45,892 bases of DNA from Deltaproteobacteria bacterium Ga0077550 (GCA_001464385.1 LNFB01000130.1:1-45892); one strand, 5' to 3'; counted from the stretch's first letter, positions 35,929 through 44,758 are shown. A program made the numbers and translations. The notes: generated by a model not told the origin, from the sequence alone.

Positions 35929-36402
35929 ATGGCTCCTCGACTGCGTGTCGCCCTGCTGTTTGGACTGTGCGGCTCCGCCTGTCTCGGCGACGCGGCGGAT
36001 GACCTCGAGTCCCGCGACGGCGGGACCCTCGAGTTCGACGAGATCGTAGAGCCCGAGCCCCTCGTCCTCGACGAGGTCGAGCTGCTCCCGTCGGTCGATC
36101 TCGACGGGCCCGACGGCCACCCGCTCTATCCACCGTGCCCCGCGTGCGCCCGCGTGCGGGGCAGGACCGCGAATGCCGTCGTCGTCGAGGTGTACCTCGA
36201 CGAGAACCATGGCTTCTCGAACCTCGAGATCGGCGTCGATCAGCCCGACATCCGCCCGCTCACGATCGGGGTGGCCTCGACGACCGCGAGTCTCTGGGCG
36301 ATCTACTCGCTCAGCTCGGCGCGGGAGATCTCAGCCGATGCGGCGGTGTTCGTCCGCGGGCTGACGAAGCAGAAGCCGACCGAGCTCCAGCTCGTCGACT
36401 GA
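35929..36402 (+). CDS. Small lipoprotein of unknown function
   Basis: The protein has 157 residues. The signal RLRVALLFGLCGSAC has a lipobox (GSAC). It is followed by a strongly acidic linker (DDLESRDGGTLEFDEIVEPE), a Cys pair (PPCPACARV) and a beta-rich domain with VVVEVYLDENHGFSNLEIGV and LTIGVASTTASLWAIYSLSS. Family unknown. It is isolated: convergent with the MalG-type permease gene, whose stop lies 6 bases away, and separated from the Asp-box gene by 84 bases. Confidence 0.65.
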   Translation: MAPRLRVALLFGLCGSACLGDAADDLESRDGGTLEFDEIVEPEPLVLDEVELLPSVDLDGPDGHPLYPPCPACARVRGRTANAVVVEVYLDENHGFSNLEIGVDQPDIRPLTIGVASTTASLWAIYSLSSAREISADAAVFVRGLTKQKPTELQLVD

Positions 36403-36408
36403 TGGCGA

Positions 36409-37269
36409 TCACCCCTTCACCCCGCCCGACGCCAACCCCTCGACGAGGTGGCGCTGCGCCACGTAGAACAGCCCCATCACCGGCAGCGACACCACCAGGG
36501 CACCGGCGGCGAACGCCTCCCAGCGCGCGTCGTACTCGCCGACGAAGCGCTGCAGCATCACGGGCAGGGTGAACATCTTGCTGTCGTCCAGCAGCGTCGC
36601 GGCGAGGATGAACTCGTTGTACGCGCTCATGAACGCGAACAACGACGTCACCGCGATCGCGGGGCGGGCCACGGGCAGCACCACGCGCACGAAGGCGCCC
36701 AGGCGCGTGGCGCCGTCGACCATCGCGGCCTCCTCGAGGTCGACGGGGATGGCCTCGAAGGCGGCGCGCAGCTGGAAGATCGCGAAGGGCACCGCGGTGC
36801 TCGCGTAGCAGAGCACCAGGCCCGTGCGGGTGTTCAGCAGACCGGCGGACTCGAGGATGAGGTACAGCGGGATCGCGCTCGCGACCGCGGGGAACATCTG
36901 CGTGGCCAGCAGCACGCCCATGCCGCGGCGCTTGCCGAGGAACTCGAAGCGCGCGAGCGCGTACGCGGTGGGGATCGCGATGAGCACGCCGACGAGCGCC
37001 GTCGCAGCGCCGACGACGAGCGAGTTGAGGAGCTGGCGGCCGAAGATCCAGATCGTCTCGCCGCCGTCGTCTGCGGTCGCGCCGACGACCTCGGTGAGGT
37101 GGGCCAGCGTCGGCTCGCTCGGCCACGGCAGCACCCGCGGCTCGGGGGCGTTGCTGCCGGAGAACGCCAGCGCCGCGACCCACAGCACCGGGTAGAGCGC
37201 GAACGCGACGCCGACGAGCAGCACACCGTGGACCGCGAAGGCCTGAAGCCAGCGCCGCAGCGGCGTCAT
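36409..37269 (-). CDS. Carbohydrate ABC transporter permease (MalG type)
   Basis: The protein has 286 residues from the ATG at 37269, which overlaps the stop of the preceding fusion gene by ATGA. It has six predicted helices: HGVLLVGVAFALYPVLWVAA, LLNSLVVGAATALVGVLIAI, GVLLATQMFPAVASAIPLYL, LVLCYASTAVPFAIFQL, AIAVTSLFAFMSAYNEFILA and WEAFAAGALVVSLPVMGLFY. The EAA loop EEAAMVDGATRLGAFVRVVL, which docks the ATPase, is intact. It pairs with the permease half of the SBP-permease fusion to form the inner-membrane channel of a sugar importer (CUT1 family). The substrate is unknown. Confidence 0.93.
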   Translation of the reverse strand: MTPLRRWLQAFAVHGVLLVGVAFALYPVLWVAALAFSGSNAPEPRVLPWPSEPTLAHLTEVVGATADDGGETIWIFGRQLLNSLVVGAATALVGVLIAIPTAYALARFEFLGKRRGMGVLLATQMFPAVASAIPLYLILESAGLLNTRTGLVLCYASTAVPFAIFQLRAAFEAIPVDLEEAAMVDGATRLGAFVRVVLPVARPAIAVTSLFAFMSAYNEFILAATLLDDSKMFTLPVMLQRFVGEYDARWEAFAAGALVVSLPVMGLFYVAQRHLVEGLASGGVKG

Positions 37270-39458
37270 GGCCCCACCTTCGCCTTCGCGGCGGCGCCGA
37301 TCCGATCGAGCCCGCGGGTGATGCCCGACAGCAGCACGAAGATCAGCACCGCGTACGCCGCCGCATAGCCGTACTGCGCGTCGCGTGTGAAGGCCCAGCG
37401 GTAGGCCTCGGACACCAGGATGTCGGTGGTGCCGTCGGGGTCGCCGCCCGAGACCAGGAACACCACGTTGAACATGTTGAAGGTCCAGATCGCGCCGAGC
37501 ATCACCGCGGGCACGAGCGACGGGCCGATCATCGGCAGCGTGACGTGGCGGAAGCGCTGCCAGCGGCTCGCGCCGTCGACCTCGGCGGCCTCGAGCACGT
37601 CCTTGGGCACCGAGCCCAGCGCCGCGACGGTCACGACCATCATGAACGGGAACCCGAGCCACGCGTTGGTCGCGACGTTGGCGGTGAACGCCGTCGAGAA
37701 CCGCGAGAACCACGCGATGGGCTCGATGGTGACGCCGAGCCAGTCGCCCAACGCCATCGTCGCGCCGGTGACCGCCCCGAACTGGCGGTGGAACATGCCC
37801 TTCCACGCCAGGGCCGTCACGTAGTTCGGCACCGCCCAGGGGATGATGAGCAGCACGCGGTACATCGCCCGCATGCGCAGGACGGGGCGCGCCAGCAGGA
37901 TCCCGAACGCCAGGCCGAGCCCGACGTGCAGGGCGACGTTGACCACCGTCCACAGCACGGTGACCAGAAGCGTCAGCCAGAAGGAGCCGCTGGCGAGCAG
38001 CGGCCCGCCGCGGGCGGTCAGGATGTCGACGAAGTTCGCGGCGCCGACGTAGTGCACGTCGCCCGGCGGCCCGCCGAACAGGGACGTGGCGGTGCCCACG
38101 AGCAGCGGCAGCACCACGAGCACGCCGACCACGAACACGGCGTGCGCGACCCAGAGCCACGCGGGGATCGAGCGCCGCACCTGCTCGCGGAACGCCCGCG
38201 TGCGGGCGCGCTGCACCAGCACGACGGCGCCGAACATGAGCGCGCCGCCGATGACCACCAGCAGGATCGTCGGCGAGCGGGCCGGCGGCGGCGGGCGCAT
38301 GACCATCGCGAAGCGGTGCTCGGCCTCGACGAGGGCCTCGGTCACCGGCGCGTCGCCGCGGAGGATCTTGCGCAGGGCCTTGTTCGCGGGCTCCCACGCC
38401 GCCCGCATCGCCGGCCGCGTCGACATCGGCACGGCCGCGCGGCCCTGGGCGGCGAAGGCCCGCACGATCGGATCGGCGCTCGGCGTGTCGGTGCGCGCGG
38501 TGACGGCCCGCGCGCGCTCGGCCCGGCGCGCCGCGGCGGCCGACGAGGCGAGGAACGCGGCGAAGCGCCGGACCTCGGGCCGCGCCGCGCCCGAGGGCGA
38601 CAACATCGCGGACTCGACGGTGAGCAGCGGCTGCAGGCGACCGCGCGTGCGGGCGAGCAGCGGCAGCGGCTCGACGTGGTAGCGCACCGCGTCGCCCTCG
38701 GGCGTCGCGAGGTCGGCCGCGAGCCACGGGCCGCTCATCGCGAAGGCCGCCTTTCCGCTGCGGAACAGGTTGGTCACCAGGGCGCCGTCGGCCTCGCGCG
38801 GCACGACGCCGGCGTCGAGCAGGTCGAGCACCACGTCGATCGAGGTCTCGGCCGCCGGGCCGACGAAACCGAAGCTGTCGTCGTCGTTCAGGAGCCGACC
38901 GCCGCACGCGTGGAGGATCGCCGCGTGGGCGTAGGCGTTGTTGGCCTCGTAGGCGAGCGCCACCACCCCCTCGGGCAGGGTCTCCGCGAGCGCGGCGATG
39001 CCCTCGAGATCGCCGGGCACCACGGCGACGAGATCGTCGTTGACGTACAACGCCAGCGACTTCATCGACAGCGGCACGCCGAAGCGCGCGCCGTCGATCG
39101 TGACCGCGTCGACCGCCTCGCCGACGTACGCCCCGTCCTCGAACGCGTCGCCCACGTCCGCGACCAGCTCGCGGCGGTGGTACTCGCCGAGGCGCTCGTG
39201 GGAGTCGACGAAGATGTCAGGCCCCTCGCCGAAGGGGATCGCGCTGCCGAGCTTCGACGACAGCGCGTCGTACGGCACCGCGAGCACCTCGACGGTCGGC
39301 CCGTCCCACGACTCGAGCAGCTCGGCGAGCGCGGCCTCCTCCTCGCCGCGCCACGCGTGCCAGAGGCGGATCCGGCCGTCGCGGTCGGTCGCCCGGGCGG
39401 CGGCGGGCAGCAGCCAGGTGGCCACCAGCACCGCGACGAGCCAGCGCCACGGCCTCAC
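37266..39458 (-). CDS. Fusion of extracellular solute-binding protein and MalF-type permease
   Basis: The protein has 730 residues from the GTG at 39458, overlapping the ugpC stop (GTGA). Residues 1-23 are a Sec signal (LVAVLVATWLLPAAARA). Residues 24-385 are a family 1 solute-binding protein: IRLWHAWRGEEEAALAELLE, FGEGPDIFVDSHERLGEY, VPLSMKSLALYVNDDLV and GKAAFAMSGPWLAADL. A linking transmembrane helix lies at about 397-415. From about 430 on it is a MalF-type permease with YRVLLIIPWAVPNYVTALAW and the EAA loop LEAAEVDGASRWQRFRHVTL. The topology is consistent: binding protein outside, link through the membrane, permease N-terminus inside. This tethers one receptor per transporter, whereas classic systems use free MalE. 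Confidence 0.92.
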   Translation of the reverse strand: MRPWRWLVAVLVATWLLPAAARATDRDGRIRLWHAWRGEEEAALAELLESWDGPTVEVLAVPYDALSSKLGSAIPFGEGPDIFVDSHERLGEYHRRELVADVGDAFEDGAYVGEAVDAVTIDGARFGVPLSMKSLALYVNDDLVAVVPGDLEGIAALAETLPEGVVALAYEANNAYAHAAILHACGGRLLNDDDSFGFVGPAAETSIDVVLDLLDAGVVPREADGALVTNLFRSGKAAFAMSGPWLAADLATPEGDAVRYHVEPLPLLARTRGRLQPLLTVESAMLSPSGAARPEVRRFAAFLASSAAAARRAERARAVTARTDTPSADPIVRAFAAQGRAAVPMSTRPAMRAAWEPANKALRKILRGDAPVTEALVEAEHRFAMVMRPPPPARSPTILLVVIGGALMFGAVVLVQRARTRAFREQVRRSIPAWLWVAHAVFVVGVLVVLPLLVGTATSLFGGPPGDVHYVGAANFVDILTARGGPLLASGSFWLTLLVTVLWTVVNVALHVGLGLAFGILLARPVLRMRAMYRVLLIIPWAVPNYVTALAWKGMFHRQFGAVTGATMALGDWLGVTIEPIAWFSRFSTAFTANVATNAWLGFPFMMVVTVAALGSVPKDVLEAAEVDGASRWQRFRHVTLPMIGPSLVPAVMLGAIWTFNMFNVVFLVSGGDPDGTTDILVSEAYRWAFTRDAQYGYAAAYAVLIFVLLSGITRGLDRIGAAAKAKVGP

Positions 39459-40510
39459 CGCAGCGCGACTCCGGTCTCGGGATCGAACAGGTGCAGGCGG
39501 TCCACGACCAACGACAGCGTCTCGCCGCGCTTGGGCCCCGTGTGGCCCTCGAAGGCCGCGACGAACACCGCATCGCCGACACGGCCGTGCACGTGCACGT
39601 GCGAGCCCAGGGTCTCGACCAGCTCGACCACGAACGCGACCGTGCCGTCGGGATCGCGGCGCACGTCGTGGGGCCGGATGCCGACGACGACCGTCTTGCC
39701 CGCCGCGACGGCCGGCGTGCCCTCGGGCAGGGGGACGCGCACGCCGCCGGCGAGCTCGACGGTCGAGTCGACCACGCGTCCGTCGAGGAAGTTCATCGCC
39801 GGGCTGCCGACGAACCCGGCGACGAAGCGGTTGGCCGGATTGCGGTACACGTCGATCGGCGCGCCGATCTGCTGCACGACCCCGCGGTCGAGGACCACCA
39901 GCACGTCGGCGAGCGTCATCGCCTCGACCTGATCGTGCGTGACGTAGATCGTGGTCGCGCCGAGGTCGTCGTGCATGCGGCGGATGTCGACCCGCACGGT
40001 GTTGCGCAGGGTCGGGTCGAGGTTCGACAGCGGCTCGTCGAACATGAACACCGCCGGGCGCCGCACGATCGCCCGGCCCATGGCGACGCGCTGGCGCTGG
40101 CCGCCCGACAGCGCCCGCGGGTGGCGGTCGAGCAGGTGCTCGATCTCCAGCAGCTTGGCGACCTCGGCGACCCGCGCGTCGATGACCGCGCGCTTCTCCT
40201 TGCGCAGCTCGAGCCCGAACGCGAGGTTCCGGCGCACCGTCATGTGGGGGTACAGCGCGTACGACTGGAACACCATCGCGACGTCGCGGTCGCGCGGCGC
40301 GAGCCGGGTGACGTCGCGGCCGCCGAACTCGATCCCACCCTCGGTGACCTCCTCGAGCCCGGCGATGCAGCGCAGCAGCGTCGACTTGCCACAGCCGCTC
40401 TTGCCGACCAGGACCACGAAGGATCGATCGGGGAAGCAGGCATCGATGCCGTCGAGGACGACGGTGTCGCCGAAGCGTTTGCTGACGGCGCGGAGGCGGA
40501 TCTCGACCAT
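39455..40510 (-). CDS. ugpC: ABC sugar importer ATPase (UgpC/MalK family)
   Basis: The protein has 351 residues. It has Walker A GKSGCGKST, Q-loop VFQSYALYPHMTV, signature LSGGQRQRVAMGRAIVRRP, Walker B FMFDEPLSNLDP and the H-loop in YVTHDQVEAMTLADV. The C-terminal region from about 240 is a TOBE/OB domain (VVGIRPHDVRRDPDGTVA, VHVHGRVGDAVFVAAFEGHT, RLHLFDPETG), as in MalK/UgpC/MsmK ATPases that serve CUT1 sugar transporters. Gene order on the minus strand is esterase, ATPase, SBP-permease fusion, MalG permease, with a 9-base gap and two 4-base overlaps, so one operon is likely. Confidence 0.95.
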   Translation of the reverse strand: MVEIRLRAVSKRFGDTVVLDGIDACFPDRSFVVLVGKSGCGKSTLLRCIAGLEEVTEGGIEFGGRDVTRLAPRDRDVAMVFQSYALYPHMTVRRNLAFGLELRKEKRAVIDARVAEVAKLLEIEHLLDRHPRALSGGQRQRVAMGRAIVRRPAVFMFDEPLSNLDPTLRNTVRVDIRRMHDDLGATTIYVTHDQVEAMTLADVLVVLDRGVVQQIGAPIDVYRNPANRFVAGFVGSPAMNFLDGRVVDSTVELAGGVRVPLPEGTPAVAAGKTVVVGIRPHDVRRDPDGTVAFVVELVETLGSHVHVHGRVGDAVFVAAFEGHTGPKRGETLSLVVDRLHLFDPETGVALR

Positions 40511-40519
40511 GGGGCGGCT

Positions 40520-41773
40520 TCAGGTCCCGTCTTCGCCCGGCTGCGGCGACTCGACGAACGACTGCAGCGCCTGGCTGTCGTCGAGCAGGATGTCGATGAA
40601 CCCGCCCATGTCGATCCCGCCGGCCTCCTCGATCTCGGTGCCGTCCCACGTGAGGATGATCGAGCAGTGGCTATGGTTGGCGTAGCGCCAGTACGGGATG
40701 AAGTAGGCCAGGTTGTCGCGGGTCTCGTACTGCGCCATGAGGTTCTGGGTGTCCGCCCACCACTTCTCGTGGATCTCGTCCTTGGTGATGCCGGGGAAGA
40801 ACCGCTCGTACGAGTAGCGCGAGAAGTCGTAGTCGCGGCGGAAGAACGTGGTCGCGAGGCGATCGTCGGGGAAGGTGTCGGCCACCATCTCGTTGATGAG
40901 CCCGAAGTCCTCGCCGAGCTCCGCGAAGGCGGGCACCGTCTCGAGGATGGAGTCGATGTCCCACGCGCTGCGGATCTGGTCGTGCAGCGGCTTGGAGTTC
41001 ACCGAGTCGGGGAAGATCGGTCCCGAGTCGTCGAGCATGTAGCCGCGCTGGGGCTCGAGGCCGGTGCGCAGGAAGTAGTAGTTGGCCAGGGTGCCGGCCC
41101 CACCGGCGCTGCACCCCGTGACGAAGAGCCGGTCGATCGTGGGGAACTGCTCGCGCATCCACGCGATCGCGGCCTGGTTGTTGGCGTGCCCGGCGTGGTG
41201 GAACTCGAGGTCGGGCTCCTTCCCCAGCGGGTCGACGTAGGTCGTCACCGCGTTGCCGGTGTGCACGTCGCCGGTGCAGTACGGCATGAAGACCATGTTC
41301 CAGGCGCGGATCGGGTTGAACTCGAGGCGCCGGTCGAGCAGCGGCGTGTGCAGGCCGATCGCCCCCTCGAGGTGATCGTCGGGGATGCCGTCGGGGTTCG
41401 CGGCCCCGAGCACGCCCTCGCGGCCCGAGCAGCTGTCGAAGTCCCAGCAGCCGCCGCCGGGCTCGTACAGCACCATCAGGTCCTCGGCGTCCTCGACGTA
41501 GTTGACGAAGAACTTGTACGGCGTGCCGTTGCCGCACAGGAGGCCCGGCAGCTCGACCTTGATCCACTCTTCGTAGGCCGGCGGTGGTGGTGGGCTCGGG
41601 GCGCCGGTGCTGCTGTCGTCGGCGGGCCCGGAGCTCGAGCCTTCGGTCGTGGTCGTCGGCGCGCCGGAGCTCGAGGCATCGGTGCCGGTACCGGTCGACG
41701 TCGACGCGGCGCCGCCCTCGGACCCGCAGCCCGAGGACGCGGCCAGGAGGAGGGGCAGGGCGAGCGTCCGCAT
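40520..41773 (-). CDS. Pectinacetylesterase/NOTUM-family lipoprotein hydrolase
   Basis: The protein has 417 residues from the ATG at 41773. The signal RTLALPLLLAASSGC has a lipobox; the following Ser/Thr/Gly linker (to about 65) is typical of the host. The alpha/beta-hydrolase domain shows the family's oxyanion block VLYEPGGGCWDFDSCSG, the nucleophile elbow GCSAGG and a C-terminal His in NHSHCS. YCTGDVHTG and HHAGHANNQAAIAWM are also family hallmarks. Relatives deacetylate pectin, and animal NOTUM removes a lipid from Wnt; esterase activity on an acylated polysaccharide is the simplest guess here. It is first in the operon with the sugar importer. A CATCAT box ends 8 nt before the start codon. 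Confidence 0.9.
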   Translation of the reverse strand: MRTLALPLLLAASSGCGSEGGAASTSTGTGTDASSSGAPTTTTEGSSSGPADDSSTGAPSPPPPPAYEEWIKVELPGLLCGNGTPYKFFVNYVEDAEDLMVLYEPGGGCWDFDSCSGREGVLGAANPDGIPDDHLEGAIGLHTPLLDRRLEFNPIRAWNMVFMPYCTGDVHTGNAVTTYVDPLGKEPDLEFHHAGHANNQAAIAWMREQFPTIDRLFVTGCSAGGAGTLANYYFLRTGLEPQRGYMLDDSGPIFPDSVNSKPLHDQIRSAWDIDSILETVPAFAELGEDFGLINEMVADTFPDDRLATTFFRRDYDFSRYSYERFFPGITKDEIHEKWWADTQNLMAQYETRDNLAYFIPYWRYANHSHCSIILTWDGTEIEEAGGIDMGGFIDILLDDSQALQSFVESPQPGEDGT

Positions 41774-41781
41774 GGGCGCCC

Positions 41782-41787
41782 ATGATG
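41782..41787 (-). promoter_or_regulatory. Putative -10 box (CATCAT) of the esterase/importer operon
   Basis: On the minus strand, CATCAT ends 8 nt before the ATG at 41773. It is one base off the TAnnnT pattern and lies 21 bases from the divergent box at 41809. Confidence 0.3.
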
Positions 41788-41808
41788 CCGGTCGCGGCGG
41801 CCCGATGC

Positions 41809-41814
41809 TAGAGT
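41809..41814 (+). promoter_or_regulatory. Putative -10 box (TAGAGT) of the GH57/38-like gene
   Basis: TAGAGT ends 9 nt before the TTG at 41824. The hexamer contains an in-frame-breaking TAG, so translation cannot start upstream of it in the frame used, and the TTG is the best start. Confidence 0.4.
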
Positions 41815-41823
41815 CCGGTCGCC

Positions 41824-43607
41824 TTGCGACGCATCGTCCGTCTGTCGGCCGGGTTGTCGGCTGCGCTCGCCGTGTCGGCGGCTCCGCGGCTCGCCCACGC
41901 GGAGCTCGAGCGCTACGCGCTGTCGATGTTCCACTTCAACGTGCAGTACGTGGCGGGGGGCCTGGTGGGCTATCCGGCGTACAACGACGAGCTGCGGCCC
42001 TGGGAGGTCGAGGACCTCATCGTGACGCAGAGCCTGGCGCCCGTGCTCGAGATGTACGCGGCCCACCCCGGCTGGGGGGCGAACCTCGAGATGCAGGCGT
42101 ACCTGCTCGAGATCCTCGCGGCCCGGCACCCCGAGACCTTCGCCCTGCTGCGCGACCTCGCGCTGTCGGGGCAGATCGAGGTGGTCAGCTTCCACTACTC
42201 GGACCAGCTCTTCGTCGCGTTCCCGCAGATCGACTGGGAGCGCAGCCAAGCCCTGGCGGCGGCCACGTTCGAGGCCCTCGACGTGCCGCTCGGCGCCGCG
42301 GTGTTCTGCCAGGAGGGCCAGAGCGGCATGGCGATGGCGGCCCGCATGGCCGAACGCGACTACCGCACGATGGTGTGGCCGAAGAACCTGTGGAGCACGC
42401 AGCACGGGGACTTCGCCGCGTCGCCGCTGTACCGCTTCGGCGACGTGGGCCTCGTGGTCGGGGGTCAGGGCGCGAGCTACGACGACGGCACGCTGCAGAT
42501 CGAGACCACCTGGACGTTCTTCGACGACGGCGAGCTGCTCGCGACCGGCGACTGGAACCCGTACTTCCCGACGTTCTTCGTGCACGACCCGGCGGCCGTC
42601 GCGGAGTACGAGGCCGGGCTGATGGCGCTCGAGGCCGACGGCTGGGTGATCTCGACGGTGAGCGACTACGTGGCCTCGATCGGCGATCGCATCGACGTGC
42701 CGGACGCTCCGCCGCTGATGGACGGCACGTGGCAGCCCGGGTCGACCAACGGCGTCGCGAAGTGGCTGGGGGATCGATCGATCTGGTTGCTCGGGGGGAA
42801 TCCGGACGATCGCGACAACCACGTGCGGACGCTCCAGTACACCGCGCACCGCGAGATGGTCGCGGCCGAGGCCGCCGCGGTGGTCGGTGGGTTGGACGCG
42901 CGCGCGGAGCTCGACGCGGCGTGGCGGCTGCTGGCGCTGGGCGAGGTGACGGACGCCAGCGGCATCAACCCGTACCGCGGCGAGGTCGAGTACGGGCTGG
43001 CGCACGCGACCGAGGTGCTGCGGATCGCCCGCGGCGTGATCGAGCGGGCGAAGGCCGAGGCCGGGTTGGCGTCGGTGGTGATCGATCCGGCGGGGCCCGC
43101 GATGATCGAGGGCCAAGACGAGCCGTTCGTGGGCGAGCCGCGACGGCGGACGATCCGACGCGGAGCATCGAGGTGGCCTGGGAGGAGATCGCCGCGGACC
43201 ACCACCGCGTGTCGATCCACTTCGGTCCCGGCGATCCGGCGTCGCTGGCCCACCCGATCGCGGTGAGCTTCGCGGGCGAGCTGGTCGACGAGCTGGTCAC
43301 CACGCTGGCGCTCGCCGACGACGCGCCGTTCACCTTCTCGCGGGCCGACTTCGCCTTCGGCGAGTTCAAGCTCGCGCTGCCGCTCGGGGTCGTGAGCCTC
43401 GGGGCGAACCGCTACGTCATCAAGGACATGGGCCACGTCCACGTCGCCGCCGGCGTGCGGCGCGACGCGGGCGACGTGGGGTTCCGCGACGAGACGCTGC
43501 AGCTCGACGAGGGCGTGACCTGGGTCTTCCACGTGTTCGAGGGCACGGCGGAGGACGCGGTCGAGCTGGCGCGGGCGATCAACAGCGAGCGCGAGGTGGT
43601 GCGATGA
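41824..43607 (+). CDS. Secreted glycoside hydrolase-like protein (GH57/GH38 type), apparent frameshift
   Basis: A TTG at 41824 starts a Sec signal (LSAGLSAALAVSAAPRLAHA, cleaved near 26). The N-terminal catalytic-type domain has RYALSMFHFNVQY, HPGWGANLEMQAYLLEIL, SGQIEVVSFHYSDQLFVAFP and VFCQEGQSGMAMAARMAE. These resemble the (beta/alpha)7 barrel motifs of GH57/GH38 enzymes, with E in the QEG loop as candidate nucleophile. At about 43135-43150 the frame changes by -1. In the first frame a stop comes at 43266; the homologous C-terminal beta domain (RSIEVAWEEIAADHHRVSIH to AINSEREVVR) continues in the second frame to 43607. One lost base, a sequencing error or recoding could explain it; DNA is otherwise intact. 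The next gene overlaps the 43607 stop (ATGA), which supports this end. Confidence 0.7.
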
Positions 43608-44134
43608 TCCGGGCGCGACGGGTCGTGGGGATCCTGGTGGTCGCCGCGTGCAGCACCGACCTGCCCGCGCCGCCGAGCCTGGTCGAGACCTCGACGGGCG
43701 CGGCGAGCAGCTCGAGCGCGGGCACGGGGGCGGACAGCACGACCGGGGACGTGCCGGTCGTCGAGGTGCTGGATGTGCGGTTGGATCTCGAGATCAAGGC
43801 GTCGATTGACGTCACGATCGTGCGGCGCGGGCTCGCGATCGAGGCGACGATCGACGCGTCGAAGGGCTACGGCGTCGTGCCCGGGGATGCGCTCGTCGGC
43901 GTCGGGCGGATCGACGCGTACCCGGAGGTCGGCGCGACGCTGTACACCGCGACGTTCGACGCGCCCGCGCAGGCCGAAGGGCCGTGCGGGGACGCGGCGG
44001 TGTCGCTGGCGTTGGCGCTGCACCACGACGACGACGCGGACGTGATCGCGGGCGGGCTGACGGCGTATTGCGGGGATGGGGTGTTCTTCGGGGTGCCGGT
44101 GATCGAGCCGCTGCGGATCTCGGGGCGGATGTGA
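43604..44134 (+). CDS. Lipoprotein, unknown function
   Basis: The protein has 176 residues, and its ATG overlaps the hydrolase stop (ATGA). The signal RRVVGILVVAAC has a lipobox, followed by a Ser/Thr/Gly-rich linker (SSSSAGTGADSTTGD). The domain is beta-rich, with VLDVRLDLEIKASIDVTIVR, AIEATIDASKGYGVVPG and a Cys pair at CGDAAVSLALAL and YCGDGVFFG. No family recognised. Translational coupling to the glycoside-hydrolase-like gene suggests a shared surface role. Confidence 0.68.
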   Translation: MIRARRVVGILVVAACSTDLPAPPSLVETSTGAASSSSAGTGADSTTGDVPVVEVLDVRLDLEIKASIDVTIVRRGLAIEATIDASKGYGVVPGDALVGVGRIDAYPEVGATLYTATFDAPAQAEGPCGDAAVSLALALHHDDDADVIAGGLTAYCGDGVFFGVPVIEPLRISGRM

Positions 44135-44652
44135 TGGGCGTGATGGGCCGGCTCCTCCTGACCCTCGGCTGCGTCCTGATCACAGGTTGCTTGGATCCGC
44201 CGTATCCGCTCGGCGGGCGCGCAGAAGATGTCGCGACGGTCGTCCTCGGCCTCGAACCGGGGACGCCGGCGACGCTGCAGGCGCAGGTGGAGGTGACGGG
44301 GACACCGGCCGACGACGTCGGCACCGTCCTGCTCTTGGACCTCGCACGACCTCACGATGCAGGGACCATGGGCGCGGAGTCGCGGACCTTCGAGATTGAC
44401 GCCTCCCTGCGCCCCGACGATCCCTCCGACGCACGGGGTGGCTCCCTGTCCTGGACGCATCCGCTGGGGACCGTGCCTTCGTCGCGAACGTTCGACGTGG
44501 ACCTCTCGCTGGTCGGCGAGCCCGCCGCCAGCATCGAGGTCACACTCACGGGCATCGCAGAGGTCTTCGGCGATGGGGCGATCGATATCGCTGTCACGCT
44601 CGAGCCGGACATCCCGGCCCGATGGGTAGGTCGACGAGCCAATCCTCGGTAG
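44134..44652 (+). CDS. Lipoprotein, unknown function
   Basis: The protein has 172 residues; the ATG shares one base with the stop of the preceding gene (TGATG), so it is translationally coupled. The signal GRLLLTLGCVLITGC has a lipobox. The mature protein is a beta-rich domain: VATVVLGLEPGTPATLQAQV, SRTFEIDASLRP, TFDVDLSLVGEPAASIEVTL and GAIDIAVTLEPD. No Cys beyond the lipobox. The family is not recognised. It is probably the third gene of the hydrolase-lipoprotein-lipoprotein operon. Confidence 0.65.
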   Translation: MGVMGRLLLTLGCVLITGCLDPPYPLGGRAEDVATVVLGLEPGTPATLQAQVEVTGTPADDVGTVLLLDLARPHDAGTMGAESRTFEIDASLRPDDPSDARGGSLSWTHPLGTVPSSRTFDVDLSLVGEPAASIEVTLTGIAEVFGDGAIDIAVTLEPDIPARWVGRRANPR

Positions 44653-44723
44653 TGTCGCATCGCCCCCGAACGATCACGACCCGCCGCGAGAGATTTCGCG
44701 AACCCCGATCGCCGGGTCCCGCG

Positions 44724-44752
44724 CTGGCATCCCCGCGCTCCCGCGCTATCGT
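44724..44752 (+). promoter_or_regulatory. Promoter of the first tandem lipoprotein gene (duplicated element)
   Basis: CTGGCA at 44724-44729, a 17-base spacer and TATCGT at 44747-44752, ending 6 nt before the ATG at 44759. The same 31-base block (44723-44753) recurs at 45453-45483 with 28 of 31 bases identical and the same distance to the next ATG. Confidence 0.55.
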
Positions 44753-44758
44753 GGTGCG

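Noticed and set aside
37266..40649. Possibility that the SBP-permease fusion starts far upstream, giving over 1100 residues
   Set aside because: The upstream part is the out-of-frame shadow of ugpC; a Sec signal begins at the GTG at 39458, which overlaps the ugpC stop.
39491..41785. 764-residue open frame on the plus strand opposite ugpC and the esterase gene
   Set aside because: Shadow across two real genes, no recognisable domain.
43120..43170. Programmed -1 frameshift in the hydrolase-like gene
   Set aside because: No classical slippery heptamer is present; a one-base deletion or sequencing error is simpler.
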